In this document: piece by piece, positions 21,889-32,730 of the stretch
Layout: each line of letters opens with the position of its first letter
Position numbering within the stretch: the stretch's first letter is position 1
Source: Hortaea werneckii
Lineage: Eukaryota > Ascomycota > Dothideomycetes > Mycosphaerellales > Teratosphaeriaceae
Direction: 5' to 3'
Length of the DNA stretch: 64,000 bases
Assembly (NCBI GenBank): GCA_037044905.1
Contig: JBAOKB010000147.1
Span: 124,001-188,000, forward strand
Made by a program: the position numbers and the translations under genes
Notes under the pieces: model-generated
What the model saw: only the letters and a program-made list of their open reading frames with translations
The model's database searches: none
Told to the model about the DNA's origin: nothing

Positions 21889-23313
21889 CATCATCGACGC
21901 AGCGCTTGTTTCCTTGATCTGGATGGGACGCCGCTCCGTTCGCTTGATCTCGAGACCTGGTCAGTGGTTTCCGATGCGCGCCTGTCTGCATGTCGGTACC
22001 GCGTAATCGGAACCTGGTCGTCGACACTTGATGAGACTAGGACAGCTCGTGCACTAGAGGCATGAGCGAGTTGCTCGTGAGGCGAGCCAATGCAATGGAA
22101 AGAAGGTCAGGCAGGAAACCCTCCAAAAAGAGTCTAGTAAACAAGATTTGCAAAGAATGGGCGGCGCGCAGCTTCATTCTATAACCGGTGACATTCGCCT
22201 TCGCCTAATGAAATCCATAATACCACCCATAATATCACGGCAAAGCAGAATGTCAGCCCGGTATAATCAATCCTGCATTATCAGCTTATCAGGTTCTGTT
22301 CACGCTGACATTCCCCGCTTTCACTACTGGCTGGCTGCATTTGGCATTTTGCATAGCATTATTAGGACAAGATTTCCACTACGCCCCATAGTGCTTCGAC
22401 TCTTCGCAACACACTTCCCACGGAACATTTCCCCAACGCCTTATATATCTCCTCCCTCAGTCTCTCACCAAGTCCTTAGTAGGTACAATGGCGAAAATGC
22501 CCCACCATAGGAAACCGACAAGCGCCCCCAAGAAGAATCCCCAGCTATTTCGAGCACGTCAGCCTGCATAGATACATGCATGCAAGCAAGCTGCTTTCCC
22601 ACACCTGGTGTGATAATTCTGACACACGCACACGCATATTAATCAAGACCAGCAATGCCGGCTTCCCGTCCTTTCGGTTCGCTTTATGCACCGTCCATGT
22701 ACGACCTTATGTGCGTTGCCAACCCCCCTCGCACCACTAAGCGCTCAGTCCCTTCTACAAAATGGACATGCAACTTTCGCTTCGAGGCTCTAGGCACGTC
22801 AAAAAGCAGTGAGACGTGCAGCAGCCTAACTCTGGTCGGAACAAGGGAGTAGAACCGGGTTTCGGGTCTTTGCTACGCAGGAAGGGATAAACACACCTCG
22901 GTTTTTTCCTGCGAGTTCAAGACGAACCAGAGCCGAGTTGAATAAAGTAAGACACATGATCTTAACCGCTGGACAAAGCCTCCCGTTCTTCGCAAATATA
23001 CATACTTACGGGGAAGCTTGCCTGCCTACATGCGACTCCCCCTCCCTCTCTCTCTCTCTCTGTGTCATCCAAGAAGCCGCAAGCCCCGCTCGTTCTGGCT
23101 CCCGGGGATAAAGGTTTAGAGGGAGTAAGTCCTAAACAACTGTAATCACTTAATCGCTTTCTCTCTCACTCTCTCGCAAAATTGTTCGGGAAGGGAAGGG
23201 TTACACAGAAAGCTGACCAAGAAAAAAAGATTAACGCCACCGTTTCTTTTTTATACCGAAGAGAGAGGATAGAGGACATGGGATCCACGTTTCCCAGTTG
23301 CACGTCTTCCTCT

Positions 23314-23339
23314 CCCCCCCCCCCCCCCCCCCCCCCCCC
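23314..23339. repeat. C26 homopolymer
   Basis: Run of 26 C on the + strand in non-coding sequence, followed after one T by four more C. Confidence 0.9.
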
Positions 23340-24030
23340 TCCCCTGCAAGTCGCACACCTCCAGCTGCACGTAGACAATTTCAGAAGGGGAAACCGGACC
23401 CCACTCCAGATTCATCAAGACTTTAGGCAGATCGACCTTCAAAGGGCGAAAGAAAGATATGAGGCTCCGATTCCTCCCCTCCCGCTCTCACTCACTCACT
23501 CAGCAAAAACAAAAGAAAAGAAACGAAGAAGAACTGTGCAGAAGCATTGCCCCACTCGCACAACACCGAGAGTAATAAGAAGAGAAAGTGTTACAAAAAA
23601 CCATATCTATCCCGATGCCTCTTCCTCCAAAAATGCATGCACATGCCTGCCCGCCAGCCAAGCGAACAAAACTCGCCCCGTCGCCCCATCGCCTGGGTAG
23701 CGGGGCCGACCAACAATTACAAACTACAAAAAGAGAGGGAGAAGGAGTACATTCCCTGGTCATAGGAAAGAGAAGAAAATAAAATGAAATAAACCCAACG
23801 CCTCGCCGCCCTTTCCCCCCCGTCCAACCGCCCAATAAAACGCCTCGCTCGGTAAAAAAAGATGTGTGTTCTAAAAAGTAAAAACAGAAAAAAAAAAAAA
23901 AAGAAAGTCCCCCCCCGGCGGAGCACCTCCTCGGTTGCCCTGATGATGCCGTGAAAACGGGGTTCGATCGAAAAACCCTTCGCAGCGGAAAGACAAAGAA
24001 TCCGAGAAACCCCAGGCACGAAAAAAACTC

Positions 24031-24034
<4 letters not shown>

Positions 24035-24068
<34 letters not shown>
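24035..24068. repeat. (TC)17 microsatellite
   Basis: Seventeen TC units, about 290 bases beyond the stop of the KIN4-like gene and so possibly in its 3' UTR. Confidence 0.9.
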
Positions 24069-24071
<3 letters not shown>

Positions 24072-24357
24072 CTGGCTTTCCTCTTCTTTTGATTTTTTTC
24101 GCTGCCGAAAAAAAAAAAAAAACAAAAATCCGATTAATGCTGAAAAATGGTGAAAAAGGCCTGGTAGGAATCCTCCGCTCCCCTCTCTTTTTCCCCCTCC
24201 TTGCTCGGGAGGTTACGCCAATATGTTCCGCTCTAGCTCGGTGCGGCGGCCCAGGGGGCTCAAATCAGCCTCCTCGAGGTGCCCGGAATCGATACTTCTT
24301 CATCATGCCCTTCCCGCTGATGGTTGTTGGCGAGGGATCACTCAGGTAGCCGTGCTC

Positions 24358-27300
24358 CTAAGTCTGGCTCCGGTCTTTCCCTCTGCGGCGGAAGAAGTCC
24401 ATGACGCGGCGCGCGCCGCTCGAGCTACCCGCGTGCCCGTTGTCGTAGGCGTCGCCGAATTTGCGGTGCTGGGGCCGCATCTGAGGCTGCTGCTGCTGCG
24501 GCTGCTGCGCTCGGCTGTCGAGGGGTTCGGTCTGGTTGAAACTGCCGGCTTCGAAGTCGGGTTGCTGGTACCGTAATGCGTTGGGGTTAGGCTCTTGTCT
24601 GGGCTGCGAGGAGGATTGCGGGAATCTTCTGTCAAGCGACTCCTGAGGCGTGTAGTACCGCTCCACGGGATCTTGCTGACCACTGTTGTCCAGTGCATTG
24701 TTTCCGTAGCCATCGTCTCGGTATCGCTTCCTTTCCAGCGGCGGTGTGGCCATGCCACCTGGTACTTGAGGCAAGGCCTTCTCGTACCTGGAGTCTTGTC
24801 GGATGTGCTGAGGCACTACTTGCTGTGATCGCCTCTGCGCTCGTGTTGCTTCACGGTTCTCATCGAAGTGCAACGGGATGGTGCTGTTGGAAGTCTCCAT
24901 ACTCGCTGCAGGCGACTCTCCACGTCCGAAAGCCATGCCTTTGCTTGGCCGGCGATCGCGCTGCATGCTATTGCGGCGACTCTCCGGCATATCTGAATCG
25001 TACCCACCATCTTTCTTGCCGCCAGCCATATTAGAGATGCTAAAGGAGCCGGGAAGGAATGAGAAGCGGCGAGAAGAGCGCTTCTCACTAGGTACATCGG
25101 AGTTCTTCCGACCAAAAGTAAAGCTTGGTCGTCTCTTGCTCTCGCTTGAAGGTCGAGGAGTCGGGTTGTCGTTGCTGTTTGGCATGGCGTTCCGCATGCT
25201 GACTGGAGGATGCCTTCGGTCGCGCTTTTCGTTCGACACTGGGGATGCTGTAGACTCATTGACCTTGGAAGAGCGACGGCTGTTGCTCCTACCAAGCAGC
25301 CGTTCGCCGATGCTGCCCAATGTGCTGGAGCGCTTGTGACCGCGAGATTGATACTGCTGTGAATGTACATTTTGCTGTGGCTGCTGGTGTTGTGGTGGAT
25401 GGTGCTGGCTGTCAAAGTAGGACAAGTTTTGCTGGCTGACTGGTCTGCTGGAGTCGTCACCGCGGTCGGAAGGCATGGGACTGGAGATGATGTAGCCTGC
25501 TGGCTTAGGCTGAGAGAACCGACCATGGGCATTCTCCGTTGTAGGTGTTGCAACTGCGGGCTGGCTATAGGAGTTACCTCGTGAAGGCAACCGAGCGCCA
25601 CCGGTGGCTGGTCGAGAAGACGATGTAGGAGGCCGTCCACCAAAGTCATTGAAGTCGGAGGCGGCGCGGATCTGGTCTTTCCCAGGCCTACTTGGAGGAG
25701 GCATGGCATGGGACGGTAGTTCTTTGCGCGGGACAGACGTGTTTGGCGTGACTTCGACTGGACCTGCACCGTCACCTCTAGCTTTTGTACGCCCAGCAGT
25801 GACAGGTGCCGCTTGCGATGCGAACCCGGCAGCATCTCCACGAGTCGTAGCGCCTTGAGGAGCAACGTATTCGACTTGTACTGTTCGTCTCTTTGCATCA
25901 CGCTGTCTCGCTCGGGCTTCTTCGTCGTTGTGAGCGCTCGGTGGCGGCTTAACCGGTCCGCCCGCGGCCATGGTTGCGGGCGACCTGCTACCGGGCTCCC
26001 TGACCGAAGCGCTTCTCCCAAGCGCAGGTTCCGCACCACCCTGCTGGAGTGCTGATGTTGCAATGTCTCTGTCGCTCTTGGTGCTGCTACCAATGAATCC
26101 CACTACATGGCTGAACTCGCTCAGCCAACTGTGCCTGGCCACTTCAAACAGATCCGCTCTCCTACGAGGATCTGGTACCAGTATTCTGCGCAGTAAGTCT
26201 CGAGCGTGAGGCGTGACATATTCCGGAAATGTTAAAGGAGTCGAAACGATATACTTGTACAGCAAGTTGATGTTGTCGCCCTCGGGGTTTGCTGGATCAT
26301 CGTCGAAGGGAAGGTAACCTGCTAGCATGGCATACTGCACATCGTAAGCAAAAGGAGTTGAAGCAGAATCAAAAGCGCGCACTTACCAATATGACACCAC
26401 AACTCCAGACATCCACCTTTCGTCCAGTATAAAGCCCGTCAGACACAACCAACTCCGGTGCAGCATAACACGGGCTTCCGCAGCTCGTCTGCATCAGGTC
26501 ACCCCGTCTGTGATTGTCCGGCCCAACTTGATCTAGTCGCTCTCTCTTCACGTAGTCCTTGTCTTGAATCCTACGCTCCACATCCTCTCCTAGCTCATCC
26601 GCAGGGTTGAAGGTATTGGCGAAGCCAAAGTCGGTTATGATGATATTTCGGTTTCGGTCCAAAAGCAGATTCTCCAACTTGAGATCTCGGTGCACAATTC
26701 CCTTCTTGTGCAGATAGCCTACACCACTGACAAGCTGCGCAAACAATCGCCGCGCCGCCGGATCTTTCAAGTAGCGTTGATTCAGGATAAAGTCAAACAG
26801 CTCGCCTCCGGAAGCGTACTCCAAGATAATACCCATGTGCCTCTCTGTCTCGACAAACTCGTGCAGTCTTACAATGTTCGGGTGCTGAAGCTCTCTCAGA
26901 ATGGCTATCTCGCGGTATATTTTTGGTAGGCGAGTCGCATTGCCGGCCAGTGATTCCTTGCGTATGAGCTTGATGGCGACCTGCACGGTGCTATCCCTCT
27001 TATAACCTATCTTGACCTTGCCAAACTCGCCCTCGCCGAGAGTTGCTCCCAGGATGTAGTCGCCAAACTTAACTTCCTTCTTGTGTGATTGGTTTCTCAG
27101 ATGCTCTTGACGACTCCGTTGCTGCGGCTGGACGTCTTGGCCAGAGGAGGCCATGTGTGTACCTGGGATGGCGGTCGAGCCTTCCCCTGCCTTTTGAGGG
27201 CGTGCTTCAGCTGTTCTTGCGGACTCACGAGCCATGTCGCTGTTCGGATCATCCACCACAATACGATTGATGATGGCGCTATTCTCACGAGGTAGTTCGG

Positions 27301-27832
27301 TTCCAACAGGCACCTGGCCGACAGCGTTGCTCGATCTGCTAGTCTCTGGCGCTGGTCTCTGGCGTTGGCTTCGACTGCTGTTTGGGACAGCAGCAGACTG
27401 GTGCTGCCGGCGGCGTTCGCTGTCACTCGTGCCTGTCCGGTCAGCTTCGCTCCCATCATAGGCAGCATTTCCTCTGGAACCTGTTCTAATCGGCAGCGCT
27501 TGGTTGGGCATGCTAGAAGTCGAGGAATCCGGGTAGAATTGGGTGTAGGTGGAGCTTGCCATAGCTTCGGGCGGCGGCGGAGGAGCCATATTCTGGGCCC
27601 GAGATGTGCTCATGGCTGCTGACCCGCCGGTTGAGCCGAAGTGAGACTGTTGTGGTGAATTTGGCAGTGAAGCATTGCCGGTGGAGCCCGCTCTGCCAGC
27701 GTGACGCGAAGACGGTGGGGAGCTGGGGGGCAGGGTGGTGGTTGCGATGCCCGGATATCTGTCGTGGCCTTGTGAAGTCTGATCGTAGTCGTACTGTTGT
27801 GGCATGCTATGCTGCACGGCAGCTGAAGACAT
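24358..27832 (-). CDS. KIN4: KIN4-like serine/threonine protein kinase
   Basis: Two exons, 26387-27832 and 24358-26334, with a 52-nt intron; 1140 residues. The kinase domain is at about 256-553. It has the Gly loop GEGEFGKVKIG, Lys in VAIKLIRKE, the catalytic loop HRDLKLENLLLD and DFGFANTF. The activation segment ends in TSCGSPCYAAPELVVS, then DVWSCGVILYAMLAGYLP (split by the intron), and RDLLRRILVPDPRRR closes the domain. This set fits yeast Kin4/Frk1 closely. Kin4 restrains mitotic exit when the spindle is mispositioned, acting on Bfa1 at the spindle pole; whether this holds here is inference. About 35 extra charged residues sit between DFG and the TSCGSP motif. Both flanks (1-255 and 554-1140) are Ser/Pro/Gln-rich and look disordered. 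Confidence 0.9.
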
Positions 27833-30619
27833 GTTCCGCTCGACACTCTCACAGCTCCCAACGAAACCCTCTGTGGTCGGCGCGCTTTCACGTGCTCGGG
27901 ATCACACACGCACGTCCTTTCTCCGTCTGTCCGTCGGTCGGTCCCAGGAGCAATGCAGCGACGTAATGTATCCGCTGCGTCTGGCGGCGAGTTGGCTAAG
28001 GCCGTGGGCGGGATTAACCAATGCGATGTTGTTGTCGCAGGTAAACAGCAGTCGGAACAGCGACGGCGACTGGTGACGGGGGTAGAAGTGCTGTGGCCGC
28101 GGCTGCTGATCTGGTTGTTGTTGTTGTTGATGTAAGGCGTACAGTAGGTGCTGTACACTCTGCAGCCGGAGTCGGTCTGTAATTCCCAGCCGCTGTGCTG
28201 TCGTGATGCACTGGAGCGAAGCGACCTGGACGCTGGCGGCTGGAGCGCCCAATCGAGGTTGCCGGAGCTCGTGCAGCCTGCAGCTACTACTGCCCGCCGT
28301 GCGACTGGTGGATGCGGCCTGAGGCAGTTGCGCGATCTCCAGGTCGCCCGGATCTTTCTTTATTATTATGTATATCTGGGCTCTCTCCACTGCTGACCGT
28401 GGGGGGCAACAGACACCGATCTCAGCAATGCGCAACACGGCGCAGATAAAGCGATAGAGCGCACGACGGCGAGGTGGGAGAGACGGGGCCGATCGCAAGA
28501 GAGTAGTACAGTAGCGAAACTCCAATGGTCCGTCGCCGAACCCCAAAGCCAAAGTAAGTGTGGCTGGTCGAGTGCGGGCCTGCCCGAGATAGTCTCACCC
28601 TCAAACGGCCGTGCACCCAGCACGGAGCAGGCGAGGGACTCGGAGGGAGGCACGCGAGGCACCTCGCTCCCAAACCACGGTCAACCATGCAACCAGCATG
28701 CAAGCAATTTCCTGCCCATTGAACCACTCCAGACACCGACGTCATTCGCTTGCAAGACTGCAGCGACTCCCATGGGAAGCCCAAGCCCAACCATACTATG
28801 TACTAGTCCATGACAAAGCCGCTCTCTGACTCTGTCGTGTCCTGTGGTTGCGGCCGCGTGCCCAATGTGACATGCTCCCTCGGCTCGTACTGCCGCTGCT
28901 CAGGGGCAAGATTTCATAGTCGCCGCCTCGCCAACCCGCGCACGGAGAGCACTGCAAAAGTCTGTACTATGTAGTTTGTCGTACAACACCGCGCTGCCTC
29001 GGCGGCTGATCACATCTGACTATTGCCGATCATAGCGCGTGCGGGTCGCCTGTGTACCAAGATAGACGAGCGTTTACAGAGCGCCCTTAACGACATCATA
29101 AGCCGGACGGACTATAGCCATTCGCGTCTTGCCTACACTATGCGACCGTTGGCCTCTCATTCCCACTTGGCAGGCCTTGTGACGCCCGTAATCTGAATTG
29201 AACGTCCGAGCGCCAACCATCGCCGGTTTCGACTCGTCGCGTGCCCACGGGGCATGATGGGCGACTCTGCATTCGTAACTGTCCAGCGATGCCCAAACCC
29301 TCAAACTGATGCCAAGTCTCCCAATCATTAGGCTCCTTCAAATAATTCCCAAGGGCCGAAGTATATCAGCAGTAGCCGGCATTACCGCCGCATGGGCGGC
29401 TACGCCCGGAGCCTATTTTTCCCTCCAAAAAGAAGATCCATCTTGCGTCGGCATCGTCAGTGCGTGCGTCCATGCGTTCGTGATTCTCGTCAGCACTTCC
29501 GTCATCACCGGCATAGCGAGCCTAACCGCGCTGGGCATTCTGGTTGGCAGTAGTACCTATGGGCAGGGCTACAAAGCCTTCGAGAAGAGCTCAGGCGTTA
29601 CATGACAGAGGTCAGCTTAAACAATGGACAAGGCATGACTCTCCTCGCCACCTTTGCGCTATGGCTACATAACAATCTCCGGCGTCGACAGGTCTGGACG
29701 GTCGGCTGGCTACTGTGCGAAAAGATGGAAGGTGCGTCGCCCGAGATGCAGCCTTACGCAGGGACGTCGAAGTCACACCATCCAGGTCGCTCCTTCCCTT
29801 TCTAGTCAGCTATGCAGCTGCACCTTTTTCGATTCGAACTCACTGTTCAATCCTATGCCATTGCTGCGACTGTACTCCTAACCCACAGGCGATGAGAAAT
29901 TTACCCCATCAACCCGGGACTCGAGACGATTAATCAGGCTAAGAATTTACCAATTCCACAACCAATCCAAATCTCTGTGATCTCAGAAAGCCCAGATTCC
30001 GGTGTTGTGCGCACTACGAGGTCCGCACCAAAAAAAGGCTCGAATCTTCCTTCTCACAATTGATCCGTACTTTGTAATCTCTCCTGAGCTGCGCTGTGGC
30101 TCATGCCCCAGGGGTTAATGTTCGTACGAATGGAACCTTACGCTTACACTTGAGTTTTATACAAGACAATAATGACTCCGTGGAAAGGCACGGCCTTTTA
30201 GGGATGCTGACGCGATGTTTTGCGGTCAAATCTACACGATCGGCATTGATGGTCGGATCGTTCAATGCAGTTTCGTCATGGCAATGGTCGTCTTTGGGTG
30301 TCGTTGTTGCAAGTGGTATCACCTAACGGCAGCGCATCCAGAGCTGCCAATCCGCTGTTCCCTACCTATCTACCTAGGTAGGTACCGTTAGGTCAACGCA
30401 TCGAGTCATACTGCTCTGCAGTAGCTCACGAAGCAGCAGGGCGACAGGATTGAGGAACGACGCATGCGCGTGTCTCTTAACAAGAACAGTATCGCAACGT
30501 TTCATGAAGTAATTTTGTAATTCATGACGGGTATCTACTCATATCAAATCATAGCTCATCCGTTCCCAACTGCAATACCATCCACTTCAACTGTATCCTC
30601 TCCGTCCTCCCTCAAACCC
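27833..30619. other. Long intergenic region
   Basis: 2.8 kb between the KIN4-like start and the 3' end of the senescence-domain gene. The first 600 bases are rich in short Gln/Thr/Ala-type triplet sequence (a TTG run near 28107-28130 on the + strand) and probably form the kinase promoter and 5' leader. A palindromic tacctaggta lies at 30371-30380. A doubtful small frame at 29309-29605 is listed separately. Confidence 0.4.
29309..29605 (+). CDS. Doubtful small membrane protein, 98 residues
   Basis: An ATG-started frame giving two hydrophobic stretches, about residues 20-37 and 48-80 (the latter including HAFVILVSTSVITGIASLTA), then SSTYGQGYKAFEKSSGVT. Composition is protein-like for a membrane protein, but there is no family match and no supporting neighbour. 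It may be chance. Confidence 0.2.
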   Translation: MPSLPIIRLLQIIPKGRSISAVAGITAAWAATPGAYFSLQKEDPSCVGIVSACVHAFVILVSTSVITGIASLTALGILVGSSTYGQGYKAFEKSSGVT

Positions 30620-32161
30620 TTACCCCTTCTTCACCGACCCACCGCTCGTGCTTCCAGACTCCTGATACTTAGGCGGCGCCGTATTCATAGGATCAAACTC
30701 AGCACCCTGCGGACCAAACCCAGACTTCTCATCCGCCATCCCCTGACCCTTCTCGATCTTCTCCTTATCTTCCTCGGGGATCGCGCCACCATCGCCGCTG
30801 CCGACGACGACTTCGCCACCGCCCCTGACACGGCCGACGACCATACCCTTCGCCACGCTCTTGATAACCGCTCGCCGGCTGACGCCCGTCACGTCAATGT
30901 ACACTAATCCGACATTCTTGACGCCGCCGGCAAGCTGGGTCGCGATCGAGCCCGCTTCCTCTCCCCATCGGTGACCGACCACAGTCGACGCCGCGGCGCC
31001 AGAGGAGGTCAACAGATTCTTACCCGAGTAGGAAATCCCGTCTGCGATGGTGGAGAAGGCGATCATAGACTTGTTCAGCAAGCCCGGCTTATACTCCTCC
31101 TTCCCCAACTCGCGCCCTTGCTCGTCAAACCCGCGGTTGGGCCTGTTCTTCTTGTGACCGCTGACGCCCGCGGCGAAGTTCTGCGCGTAGTTGGTGATCT
31201 GGCCGACGGTCTTGGAGGTCATGCCGGCGGCGCTCTGCGTGAAGCTGTTGATCTTGCGCACGCGGTCGTGCGTCACTTGTTTGAATTCCAGGGGCTTGGG
31301 GACCGGTTTCGTCTTCTGCGTGAAGGAGCCCGCGCCTTGCGTGAGCACGTTGCCGATGTAGGAGCTTCCTGTCACGATTAGGCGGGATGCTGTGGCTGCG
31401 TTGCCGACTAGGGAGGAGTCCTTGTATGCCGGGTGCTTGGCCATCCGGAGGTATTCCTCGCTCACTGGCCGGACGTCGATGTGCGTGCCGTCCTGGCTAA
31501 CCTGGATTTCTACAGGGTCTTTGTTGCCGGGACGCAGCTTGCTGTCCTCAGCAATCTGGGCATTCTCGCCCAGTTCACCGACGATGGAACCATTGTCCTC
31601 GTCGATAAGCACAATCTGCCCATGGCCACCGCTTTTCTCGTCGTAGTACTTCCCGCCCGGTGCGTAGTCCGCAGGGTTGTAATCGGCCTGATACGCACCG
31701 CCTTTCTCGCCCTTCCTTTCCGGAAGCGGCGGCCTGGCGCGCTCCAGGAAAGCCGTGCACTGCGCCAGTATCGTCTCGAAGGTGTCGACATCATCCTGAG
31801 TCACGCCGTATCCGAGCGATGGGAATTCTATCCGCGTAAACGCTCCAGAGTCCGGCCCGAGATCCCATCTGGGGATCAAGTACGACGAGGGTGGTTGGTG
31901 GTAGATCTGCGTCGTCGCTGGTAGAGGCAGGTCGAGCTCAGGGGGAAGGTTGAGGTGTAGGTAGAAGTCTTCATCGGGGGCTTCGTTTTGAGGGATCGTT
32001 GACGACAGCTCTGCGAATGGAGAGGAGGTGGGAACCATAAGCAGACTTAGCGTCTGAGGGCCGGACGGCGTGAGTGGTTGCTCTTCGCCATTCTGTATAT
32101 GGTATGCTTTGATGCCGTTGATTGCATAAAGAAGTCTTGGTTCGCCGCTGCGTTCGGTCAT
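30620..32161 (-). CDS. Senescence/spartin-domain protein
   Basis: Single exon, 513 residues, ATG at 32161. The N-terminal part (about 1-150) contains LLYAINGIKAYHIQNGEEQPL and YLIPRWDLGPDSGAFTRIEFP, as in fungal relatives of spartin and plant senescence proteins. The C-terminal senescence domain (about 225-440) is Ala/Gly-rich and amphipathic, with ASRLIVTGSSYIGNVLTQGA, FTQSAAGMTSKTVGQITNYA and GISYSGKNLLTSSGAAASTV. Spartin-type proteins act at lipid droplets and membranes, and in yeast and animal work the domain binds lipid. Gly- and Asp/Glu-rich sequence follows to the end. No targeting signal is seen. Function in this fungus is inferred only from the domain. Confidence 0.85.
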   Translation of the reverse strand: MTERSGEPRLLYAINGIKAYHIQNGEEQPLTPSGPQTLSLLMVPTSSPFAELSSTIPQNEAPDEDFYLHLNLPPELDLPLPATTQIYHQPPSSYLIPRWDLGPDSGAFTRIEFPSLGYGVTQDDVDTFETILAQCTAFLERARPPLPERKGEKGGAYQADYNPADYAPGGKYYDEKSGGHGQIVLIDEDNGSIVGELGENAQIAEDSKLRPGNKDPVEIQVSQDGTHIDVRPVSEEYLRMAKHPAYKDSSLVGNAATASRLIVTGSSYIGNVLTQGAGSFTQKTKPVPKPLEFKQVTHDRVRKINSFTQSAAGMTSKTVGQITNYAQNFAAGVSGHKKNRPNRGFDEQGRELGKEEYKPGLLNKSMIAFSTIADGISYSGKNLLTSSGAAASTVVGHRWGEEAGSIATQLAGGVKNVGLVYIDVTGVSRRAVIKSVAKGMVVGRVRGGGEVVVGSGDGGAIPEEDKEKIEKGQGMADEKSGFGPQGAEFDPMNTAPPKYQESGSTSGGSVKKG

Positions 32162-32730
32162 GATGGGACAAGTGGGTGCGTTGGTAAGGCGACGAAGTGG
32201 CTGGCTGGCTGGTTGCTGGAGGATGCGATTAAGCGGATGACAGATTCGGAGTAGCTGTCGATCAAGTTTTTATACTTCTTCGATTGGTGTGGCGATTACA
32301 CAGCCTCAATGACCACACAATGCCGTCGAAAGCGTAGGAAACTCAGGAGACTGGAAGGTGATGAAAGAATACATGTGTGTTTAGCTTGCCAACACGTTCA
32401 AGCTCACCGAGCGCGGGGCATGGTGACGTATGTGCACAGCCACTCCAACGCCACAGACAAATGCCATCCACATCGCACAGCCACGCTACCAATGGCACAA
32501 GTGGAGCCGATCCCAACTGAACATGAGGTTTACGAGCGAATCGTTCGTTCGCCGTTCTCAACACCCTTATACACTTGTGATACCAAGATTGGAGTTGGAC
32601 ACACTTGGAGAATAAAACCCCATTTCATCAAAGATGGATCTTCCATCTACATGCAAAGAGCTGACCAAGATACGATGTAACCATTTGTGTCTTCACCAGC
32701 CCATCCTTTCCAAGCAGAGTCACGAAAGCA
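32162..32730. other. Intergenic region (senescence-domain promoter / peptidase 3' end)
   Basis: 569 bases between two minus-strand genes. Nothing recognised besides short chance frames. Confidence 0.4.

Larger units (their letters stand above)
21216..24357. other. Long intergenic region, no gene recognised
   Basis: 3.1 kb. The right end must contain the 3' UTR of the KIN4-like gene, and the left end the promoter of the methyltransferase. It holds a perfect 14-bp palindrome at 21875-21888, short TC runs near 23046-23060, a C26 run, a (TC)17 microsatellite and several A runs. Frames crossing it follow the simple sequence and do not look like proteins. Confidence 0.45.

Noticed and set aside
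23940..23965. tRNA B-box-like ggttcgatcg sequence
   Set aside because: No matching A box, anticodon stem or acceptor stem could be folded around it; no other tRNA candidate was found.
24342..26093. Minus-strand frame of 425 codons within the KIN4 C-terminal exon
   Set aside because: The kinase frame continues through the same bases with typical Ser/Pro-rich tail composition; the other phase has no motif.
27902..28552. 216-codon minus-strand frame upstream of KIN4
   Set aside because: Gln/Arg/Leu-rich translation of simple triplet sequence, no splice link to the kinase start; more likely promoter and leader.
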